A stretch of 64,000 nt of DNA, from assembly GCA_000507305.1 (NCBI GenBank), contig DF239732.1, positions 62,001-126,000 of the forward strand. The letters are read 5' to 3'. Each line of letters begins with the position of its first letter. Within the stretch, counting starts at the first letter, position 1. The translations under genes and the position numbers were made by a program. A model generated the notes under the pieces. The model did no database searches, was not told where the DNA came from, and saw only the letters and a program-made list of their open reading frames with translations. Origin of the DNA: Breviolum minutum Mf 1.05b.01 (taxonomy: Eukaryota > Sar > Dinophyceae > Suessiales > Symbiodiniaceae). This document shows, one piece after another, positions 57,847-64,000 of this stretch.

Positions 57847-57956
57847 AGAAGTAAGTAGCTAGTAACTATGGTGATCGGAAGTCCCCTAAATGGCCTTTGT
57901 ATGACTTATAAATGAGGGTTTCGAAGTACTTACCTACTGGGATGATCCTCCAAGTA
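57829..57956 (-). repeat. family C introner copy C5, reverse orientation
   Basis: Ends tacttggaggatcctcccag and tactgggatgatcctccaagta, interior actatggtgatcgg and ccctaaatggcc. Confidence 0.85.
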
Positions 57957-58396
57957 GGCCCGGGATACATGAAGATGCATTTTTTGGGGGAAAATATCTT
58001 ACAACTCGGGTGTTGAGTAGGGTTTGCCGGGGTCAAAATTTTCATTTACAACTAGGAAATGCCCCTTAAACAAGGGTGAGCTGACCAGCCTGGATGATCA
58101 TGCTCCCTACATACTCTGATCAAAGGGTCGCATGAGGGTTGAGCACCAAGCAGGCCGAGAGGGGTGGCATATCCATTTTTTCTACAAAAATAATGGATGT
58201 ATATAAAATGTTTCTTTAGGAGCAATCGTCCATTGATATTCCCTTTCATAGGACCTGCCATGTCCTGGGGAGTGGGCCCCTTAAATCGAAATTTCATTGT
58301 CTCAGCTCATACAAATGACCTGAAACACTTTGGGTTGGTGAATTATTGTTGTTTGGGTTGGATATTGTTACTAGGAAAAGTAAATGAGCAGCTGTT
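57957..58396 (+). other. no gene recognised
   Basis: A plus frame (58197-58436) and a minus frame (58052-58297) overlap without motifs. Confidence 0.3.
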
Positions 58397-58535
58397 TACT
58401 TGGAGGATGGGAGTTTGTGTTAGGATCACCCCCTAAGCCATTTAGGCAAGTGGGAAGGGGAACAAGCCTGCTTAGCGGACTTACGATTAGCATGGTTATT
58501 AACCACTTACGTCCACTTGGATGATCCTCCAAGTA
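58397..58535 (+). repeat. family C introner copy C6
   Basis: Ends tacttggaggatgggagttt and cttggatgatcctccaagta, interior gccatttaggcaagtgggaa. Confidence 0.8.
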
Positions 58536-58920
58536 AGGCTTTGTAGTACCAAGCCAGGTTTCACATTGGCCAGAAAGCCTTCAGTTCTGCCCCAACATAA
58601 AATGACACTCTGCACCACCCATTTGCTTCGTCTGAATTTGTTGATCAATGAAAGACAAACACCTGTTTCGTTCGTGATTTTTATCCAATGTTCTCGGGCC
58701 ATTTTCCGGGCCATAAACGTCTACCCTTTTTTTTCCGTACAGGTATCACGAAGGAACTCGTTGCTGAAATGGTATTTTTTCTCAGGTATATGAAATCGCC
58801 CCCCCAAAACATGCATGAAATTTGCAGCGCTTCTCCTCAACAACCGATTTTCCAGGGTGCGAGGTTTTGGCAATTTTTGGCGAACCTTTTTTGGGTAAAA
58901 CTCAGGAAATCTAAATGGAT
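58536..58920 (+). CDS. weak candidate coding stretch between introners C6 and K
   Basis: Two plus frames overlap: 58521-58793 (RLCSTKPGFTLARKPSVLPQ, LLRLNLLINERQTPVSFVIF) and 58688-58963 (ELVAEMVFFLRYMKSPPQNM). Either or both could be exons. Minus frames cover the same bases. No domain recognised. Confidence 0.3.
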
Positions 58921-59013
58921 GTTTCCGAGAATAGTGGTACCCCCAAATCATCCATTTCAATAGGGTTTTCCATTATAAATTATCCATTTTGGGGTACCCC
59001 TATTTTTGGAAAC
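58921..59013 (+). repeat. inverted-repeat element K
   Basis: Arms gtttccgagaatagtggtac and gtacccctatttttggaaac, extending to ccccaaat / attttggg. Only one copy seen. Confidence 0.8.
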
Positions 59014-59044
59014 ACCCAAATAGGATCAAGTTCTCAGGGATCGT

Positions 59045-59175
59045 TAAATAGTATACCTATGGTGGTTGCCAAAACCCTGGTTCACAATGGGTAGATAATT
59101 TGTTCATTTTATGATGGACATCTTATTAACTTTCACCATCCACCTGTTACAGGGTTTGGGGAGGGCCAAAGATAT
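59045..59175 (+). repeat. dispersed repeat J, copy 2
   Basis: Same block order as 50725-50868 (ggttgccaaaaccctggttc, atgggtagataat, tttcaccatccacctg, gagggccaaag). Confidence 0.75.
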
Positions 59176-59354
59176 ACACATGTTTGGGGGTGAATGAAAA
59201 CTTGATATCTTAAGATGCTGGTATGGCAACTTTTGAGATGTCCTACCCGAAACATCGTGCGTTTGCGTTGGGCTGGTGTCTGAAAAATGACCCCACGAGA
59301 CGTCATCCAGTGGAAAAGGAAAGGGTTCGAAGGAGCAAATTATAAAGTAAGAAG

Positions 59355-59500
59355 TACTTGGAGAATCATCCCAGTTAGTAAGCAGTCAGTAACCCCCATT
59401 AAGAAGCCATTGAGGCCATTTGGAAGGGGAATAACCCCATTTAGGGGACTTACTAACCATGGTTACTAAGCACTTACTAACTGGGACGATCCTCCAAGTA
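59355..59500 (+). repeat. family C introner copy C7, best preserved
   Basis: Ends tacttggagaatcatcccagttagtaag (split) and cttactaactgggacgatcctccaagta (split), interior gccattgaggccatttggaa and the palindrome accatggt. Confidence 0.9.
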
Positions 59501-59559
59501 TAATGATGTTATTCTAAGAAGCTTTTGAAATTAGATTATTCGTCAGTATAATGGGATGA

Positions 59560-59718
59560 CACACGTCCCCAAAGTTTAACGACTGGAACCGGGAAAATGA
59601 CAGTTTCGAAGTTCGGGATTTAGCTGGGTTTGAGGGGGTTCGCAAGTTGCTTCACCTTCCATGGCCCCAACGACAACTGTCGGGATCACCATTTGGATAC
59701 ATTTATCACCAAACCTAA
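59560..59718 (+). CDS. candidate exon, product unknown
   Basis: 52 codons from just after a TGA to TAA. It encodes TSPKFNDWNRENDSFEVRDL then AGFEGVRKLLHLPWPQRQLS and SPFGYIYHQT. It begins 60 bp after introner C7. Composition is even and soluble-looking. It is the first of several open segments up to 60.6 kb with no introner between them. No domain recognised. Confidence 0.4.
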   Translation, partial: HTSPKFNDWNRENDSFEVRDLAGFEGVRKLLHLPWPQRQLSGSPFGYIYHQT

Positions 59719-59721
59719 ACT

Positions 59722-59910
59722 TTGAAGCCAACTAGTGTAGTTTTTTTCTTCCTTGTGCGTCTATGTCATACACTGTGCCATTTTACCTATGAGAAATGGC
59801 TCGGCGTGCAGTTGAGATTGCTACGCGCATCTCGCGAAAATATTCTGGAGCTCCTGAAGCTTCTGAAAGCGGTGTGCAGCTTCAAAAGCAACAATTGCAT
59901 GAAGAGGTGA
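59722..59910 (+). CDS. candidate exon, helical, product unknown
   Basis: 62 codons to TGA. It encodes VRLCHTLCHFTYEKWLGVQL then RLLRASRENILELLKLLKAV and CSFKSNNCMKR. The second half is a clear amphipathic Leu/Lys/Arg helix. It lies four bases after the stop of the previous segment and in another frame. No domain recognised. Confidence 0.4.
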   Translation: MKPTSVVFFFLVRLCHTLCHFTYEKWLGVQLRLLRASRENILELLKLLKAVCSFKSNNCMKR

Positions 59911-59920
59911 TATTTTACTA

Positions 59921-60376
59921 TTGGCACAGCGAAGATGGCCTCCTCCAGCGGCGGTGGAGTTGGATGCGCTGAAGAGCTTGCTGCTCCAACAGGCCCCCTC
60001 TTCGGGGCCTTGCGTGGAGACGATTGTGAGAAGTTGCCGGAGCCACATCTTGGCGAACAAAAGGTTGCCCCTCATGTCGATTCGTGCACAGCGGCTTCGG
60101 CGCATTCAGCATTTGAGGTGCAGTATCATGGATCTCTACCCAAATGGATCTCTGCCAATTTTGGACTCCAGAAGATGGAGTCCGGTTCTGAGGTGATTTG
60201 TTCAGAGTTGGAGCCACTCAAAAGGCATCAACCAGGATTTGCAAGAACGCTTCGCAAAGAACGAGACCAAAGAGAGTCTGTGGCAGATTGCTGATTCAAG
60301 CAAATTGGAATGGAGCTTTGAGAGAGTGGCAATGAACGCTCGGATTCTTCCTCGCAATCTATCCGTCGGAATATGA
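59921..60376 (+). CDS. candidate coding segment with an in-frame TGA, product unknown
   Basis: One plus frame is open across this stretch except for TGA at 60194. Before it: PPAAVELDALKSLLLQQAPS, VETIVRSCRSHILANKRLPL and RIQHLRCSIMDLYPNGSLPI. After it: HSKGINQDLQERFAKNETKE, SLWQIADSSKLEWSFERVAM and RILPRNLSVGI. A second plus frame, 59935-60294 (119 codons, ATG), and minus frames overlap it. The continuation argues for a single reading frame interrupted by a stop or a very short intron. No domain recognised. Confidence 0.35.
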
Positions 60377-60389
60377 GGATTCAGCGAGA

Positions 60390-60618
60390 GCAGATAGGCC
60401 CAAAATCCGAAGTCTTTTGGTCGTCGAAAAAAACCGTTGAGGTTGGCAGCAGAGGTGGGTGCAGAAATGGATTGGCCTGGCAGCTTACTTTCAGGCCACA
60501 ACGTCAGCCACGGTCAGCTGCGTTGTCATCATGGGAATCTTCAGCATAGAGGGTATCCCCCCCCAAGTGCCACGTTCCTCCCCTACGAAACGGCGACCCT
60601 TTTTGGAGGATTATGAAG
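60390..60618 (+). CDS. candidate coding segment, product unknown
   Basis: An open frame encoding FGRRKKPLRLAAEVGAEMDW, PGSLLSGHNVSHGQLRCHHG and YPPPSATFLPYETATLFGGL. Another plus frame (60459-60689) overlaps. Probably the end of the block starting at 59.5 kb. No domain recognised. Confidence 0.3.
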
Positions 60619-61063
60619 CCCACCCCCAAAGTAGGCCAGCTATTAAGCTGGTGATTGTTGATCTGGGGCTTGACTGGAAGGGAGCATAGGATTTGGATTT
60701 CTAGGAGGGTTGTTGGTGACCTTTAACTATGATTGTGCCAAGAGGCCACCGTTGAATCACTTGGTACTATAAAGGTTTACGAGGTTCCTGCCCTTTTTGT
60801 TGGAGCGAACAGGGTAGCTCAATTTCAAAACACTATATGATGCAGCGGTTTGGGGCTCGATTTGCACATCGTAGACTGCGCAACGAGAATTTCCCCAGAT
60901 TTGTTTATATAGGAACATTTTTTTTGGACAGTTTTTTTTTGGACAAAACAATCACAACTGATAATCCTCCATCCCAGAACGCCCATGGCATTTTTATGTT
61001 TCAGGATTCCCATTGGATTTCATGCATTTCCATTTTGGCAATGTGATTTTGACCCGATGATTC

Positions 61064-61372
61064 ATGGCAATAAAAACGCAGAAGTTTTGCCAACCTTTTT
61101 CCGGGGAAAAAATTGGCGAAGACGTGAAGCTGTATTTCCTCATTGTTCAAATGGCAGGGCGGCAAATGGTGACCATGGGATGCATTTTTAGATCGATCAC
61201 GATTCGGGAAAAGAGTTTGGTCAGCAAAACACCCAGATCACCTAGTGAAGGGATGAAGATTGTGTTTTGTAAGGTACAACCTCATCAATCAACGGGATTT
61301 ACAGGATTTGCGCTGAAAATGTCCTTCGAATTTGTGGTGCGTTTTGCTCAACATAACTGTCAACAAGATTAA
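61064..61372 (+). CDS. candidate coding segment, product unknown
   Basis: 102 codons from an ATG to TAA. It encodes KTQKFCQPFSGEKIGEDVKL, YFLIVQMAGRQMVTMGCIFR and SITIREKSLVSKTPRSPSEG then KMSFEFVVRFAQHNCQQD. A second frame (60985-61191) overlaps the start. It reads like a beta-rich soluble protein. No domain recognised. Confidence 0.4.
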   Translation: MAIKTQKFCQPFSGEKIGEDVKLYFLIVQMAGRQMVTMGCIFRSITIREKSLVSKTPRSPSEGMKIVFCKVQPHQSTGFTGFALKMSFEFVVRFAQHNCQQD

Positions 61373-61399
61373 TATTTCGCCCTGTCATTCAGAAAAGAA

Positions 61400-61698
61400 T
61401 TTCCTTCATTGTTCCTTTTGCAGGGCCCATAAAGGGCCTTGGAAAGGTACACACCCCAATGTTTAACAGTTCGGTTGCCCCTGAAAATCTTTGCCGGGTT
61501 CCAAAAGAAAATTGGATCCTTTTCCACTCCCATGATTTTGTTGGGTGTCTGAGTTCCTCAAACATTTTGCAGGTCTGTAGATCCATCCCAAAACCTTCAA
61601 AACAACGATCCCAGAAATTCCGATGGTTAGATGCTCTCTTTCGGCGGAAACAAACAAACGTTCGATCGGATCAAGTGTTTTTTTCCAACCCAACGTGA
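61400..61698 (+). CDS. candidate exon, product unknown
   Basis: An open frame to TGA with an internal ATG at 61459. It encodes GPIKGLGKVHTPMFNSSVAP, ENLCRVPKENWILFHSHDFV and GCLSSSNILQVCRSIPKPSK. It is in another frame from the preceding segment and 30 bp away. A minus frame overlaps. No domain recognised. Confidence 0.35.
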
Positions 61699-61872
61699 AT
61701 CTCTTTAGATCTATAAAACCTTGCCTAACTTAAGTTATGGTGTTGTACGTATAAGGGGGAAATGAACGGGGTATATTCTGGTTATCACTTGGGTGTGGTC
61801 CCCTTTTGAGAAACAGTGGCAAATGAAGGTTTAGTTCGGAATCCCCGATCCTAAAAATGTAATGTCATCCTG

Positions 61873-62148
61873 GTGGTCACTGGCATGCCGGGAGGGGCCA
61901 TCCACCCAACCTATCACCCCCTCACTTTTTTATCAAACTCAACCTATTTCCACAACAGAAAATGCCGGAATTTGACTAATCCACTGACTCGGTTTGTTGT
62001 TGCCAAAAAATTTCTTATAGCATTTTTGTACCTACCGAAGAAAAGCACCACACTCCGGCAGGGAGTCCTGGTTACGATGCTGAACCTCGCAACACCTTGC
62101 TTTGGAGTTCCGCAACTTTTTGGTCAAAAAAACTGGGTGAGAGAATGA
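61873..62148 (+). CDS. candidate exon ending at introner E6
   Basis: 91 codons ending TGA eight bases before an E element. It encodes VTGMPGGAIHPTYHPLTFLS, NRKCRNLTNPLTRFVVAKKF and TTLRQGVLVTMLNLATPCFG then VPQLFGQKNWVRE. Contact with the introner supports an exon end. No domain recognised. Confidence 0.4.
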   Translation: MVTGMPGGAIHPTYHPLTFLSNSTYFHNRKCRNLTNPLTRFVVAKKFLIAFLYLPKKSTTLRQGVLVTMLNLATPCFGVPQLFGQKNWVRE

Positions 62149-62156
62149 TGACGTCA

Positions 62157-62271
62157 TACGATTGATGGTTCAGAAATCCGGGATCCACCAGTTGAGGTTG
62201 GTAGTTTATCCTGTTATTTACAGGGTTTTATACATCCCAGGTGGTGCAGGATTTCTGAACCATCAACAGTA
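62157..62271 (-). repeat. family E introner copy E6, reverse orientation
   Basis: Ends tacgattgatggttcagaaa and tttctgaaccatcaacagta. Interior ggttggtagtttatcctgtt is the reverse order. Confidence 0.9.
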
Positions 62272-62276
62272 TCACC

Positions 62277-62408
62277 ATGTCCACTAATGGTTAGTTGGTG
62301 GTTTGGGGATGGCGCTTTGGATTCCTGGGATACCCAAAAATAAAAGGGATTGGGATTCTGACGGGTGTCCCTACAATCCCAAACCACCAATTTACCATCA
62401 GTTGACAT
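62277..62408 (+). repeat. family F introner copy F4
   Basis: Ends atgtccactaatggttagttgg (split) and aaaccaccaatttaccatcagttgacat (split). Starts 5 bp after E6. Confidence 0.85.
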
Positions 62409-62569
62409 GGCAAGCAATTTGGAGCGATTTCGGGGAGGGTATCTAAAACCCCGAAACATAAACCTGGTTTCGAAGCACATGATTGTTTCGTAGAAGTAGA
62501 GTTTTCAAATGTTTAAAGCTTGATTTTTTGGTGTGAATTTCTTGGATGGGTTGTTATGAAATATGTGAT

Positions 62570-62707
62570 GGGATCTAAACTCCAATTGTTCCCGTATGGT
62601 AGGGGATAAACTCATCAACCCAATTCTGTAGGGTTTCATTTACCCATTATAAGGATTCCCTATTCAAAGGTGGGATGAGTTTATCTCACTATAAGGAGTT
62701 TAGACCC
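62570..62707 (+). repeat. inverted-repeat element I
   Basis: Outer arms gggatctaaactcc and ggagtttagacccc, second inner arms ggataaactcatc and gatgagtttatctc. Single copy seen. Confidence 0.85.
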
Positions 62708-63310
62708 CAGCACATATGATGAATTTCTGCTAAATGTCAGTTTTTTATCTAGATTTTCCAGCATTCAACTTGCATGGGATATTTACCACCTTAACGTGGA
62801 GACGCCAGTTTTTGTAGGTTTTTTTGATGCAATAACTTCAAATGTTTGAGGGTGGTTGGTTAAGCTCTGGGTTGGTGGTTATCTTTGATTCCTGCGCTTC
62901 ACCCAGAGATTTGGTATACTAGCTGTTGCTTATTGGTAGTACGGTTTTTAGAGCTGGGGGCCTTTCACAAATCTGGCGAAATGATGGTGGACGAAAACAG
63001 CACAAGGGGTTCCAAAAGAGTACATGTGAAAGCGTCATGTTTGAAAGTTTCGTTTAGGCAATGACGGTCAGAGGATGTATTTTTGTTCCAGCTCACCCAA
63101 AAGTATATGTAACAAATCATGCTAAAGAAAGAACCCAGAAAACATTTCTTGCCCGGTGAGCTCATCTACTTTCATTCCAGCCAGTCACCACCAAGATCAT
63201 TACCTTTTTTAGTAAGGGATCCCTACAAACCTCTATTTTCCCACTGTCACTCCGAAGGGGAGCATCCCAATATCAAATATAAGAAATTCAAGATTTGAAA
63301 TTCTGAAACC
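62708..63310 (+). other. no gene recognised
   Basis: A 66-codon minus frame at 62965-63165 has no motif. No element termini. Confidence 0.3.
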
Positions 63311-63418
63311 TACCCTCCCTAAAAACCAACATAGCCTCTAAGAATGGTGGTTTCCAATAGGAATCTCCTTTTCCAGGGGTCTATTTTCAGGGGCGAGCTG
63401 TTAGTTTCATGGAGGGTA
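63311..63418 (+). repeat. family D introner copy
   Basis: Ends taccctccctaaaaaccaac and gctgttagtttcatggagggta, interior aatggtggtttccaatag. Confidence 0.85.
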
Positions 63419-63589
63419 TCATTTTTTGTTTGGGTCAAAAAGTCCTCGGTTTTTCCATGACCCCAAGGCGAACTATCTTCGTGATCGCAGCGTTGGCTTT
63501 TCGGCCCCTTGGGTCCAAGGTGAAGGGCGGAAATCTTGGGTCTCCCAATAACTATCGAATTGACCAATTAAAAACAAAGTCGTCGTTTA

Positions 63590-63790
63590 GGATATATAGG
63601 GGATTATACTACCCAATAATAAAGGGATTTGAGTAAACCATTAAAAGGGTCCCCATTGAACAACCAGTGAAGTTTTTTTTCGTGGCTTGAGGGATCCACT
63701 TGGCAAGGAGATCAATTTAAGCTTTAGGTGGAAAATGCTGATTTTTTTCTTGTAAACCTTTACTAGAAGAAGAAGGGGAATTTTGGATCG
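63590..63790 (+). repeat. family H long dispersed repeat, second copy
   Basis: Matches 45385-45598 over its whole length, about 75-80 percent by eye. Confidence 0.8.
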
Positions 63791-64000
63791 CTAGATAAGT
63801 AGCTACTTGGATGATGATCCCATCGTTGAGGAAGGTTGGGTTTCTCTCCGCAAAATTCCAATGATGCATGGTTAAGAAACCCAATTCGGAATAGACCCAA
63901 CACCTACGATTACATGATTTGCGACCAAGCAGGACCCTAATCCTTTTTCCAAGTCGTTCCTATTGACTATTGACCCACTGATCCGATCAACTCCCGTTTT
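63791..64000 (+). other. no gene recognised; possible B/C element running off the window
   Basis: tagctacttggatgatgatccc at 63800 is a C-like left end, and the last bases (actgatccgatcaactccc) resemble a family B interior. Confidence 0.35.

Noticed and set aside
60202-60501. 99-codon minus-strand open frame
   Set aside because: Shadow of plus frames in the same block. No domain.
1-64000. CRISPR arrays, tRNA or rRNA genes, bacterial promoters and terminators
   Set aside because: No regularly spaced direct repeats, cloverleaf sequences or rRNA-like segments seen. The near-perfect hairpins are introner ends, not terminators, since they recur as families with internal sequence.

Overview
The window reads as eukaryotic nuclear DNA, most likely from a dinoflagellate or close alveolate relative. 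This is an inference. There are no bacterial operons, no tRNA or rRNA genes and no long intact genes. Instead, short plus-strand open segments are separated by more than 60 short inverted-repeat elements, about 85 to 170 bp each. They look like introners, meaning transposon-like sequences that act as introns. Supporting signs are an unidirectional layout, relics of a Pif1-like helicase and a Ty1/copia RNase H, a possible Tpt1/KptA-like segment, a possible CCCH zinc finger, and a weak match to the dinoflagellate spliced-leader sequence near 52.14 kb.

The elements fall into about ten families, lettered here for reference. Family A (19 copies, about 97 bp) has a 17-bp terminal inverted repeat (CTAGTTGGTGGTTTCAA). 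Most copies carry TTGACTAATATTTTTCAG, which looks like a branch point, T-tract and 3-prime splice site. All copies found lie in the same orientation. Five of the ten best-defined copies have perfect 4-bp flanking duplications. Families B (TTGGATGTCC), C (TACTTGGAGGAT), D (TACCCTCC..ACTAACAT), E (TGTTGATGG..CTGCACC), F (GGTAAATTGGTGGTTTGG), G (AAAGTAGATGGCGCAACTCC), K, L, P and others are long near-palindromes. C, D and E occur in both orientations.

Layout. 0-1.75 kb: open segments interleaved with A, F and L elements, the best view of an exon-introner gene. 3.7-4.1 kb: frameshifted Pif1-like helicase relic. 5.1-7.4 kb: open segments, then a copia-type RNase H relic. 8.7-9.3 kb: possible phosphotransferase-like segment. 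9.3-24 kb: dense mixed introners with small open segments. 25-27.7 kb: GC-richer, introner-poor block of short open frames. 28-51 kb: introners and larger dispersed repeats (families M and H), with open segments at 33.1, 39.5, 40.2, 43.7-44.7 and 45.6-46.0 kb. 52.1-56.1 kb: GC-richer block with tandem duplications, a long TTG microsatellite, a possible zinc-finger gene end and a 3-unit minisatellite. 56-62.2 kb: open segments bounded by L, C, K, E and F elements.

Limits. Exon calls rest on open reading frame, composition and position between elements. I had no RNA or homology search, and in several places two frames look equally good. Frame breaks inside otherwise coding-like stretches may be decay or sequence error. 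Most product names are therefore left blank.
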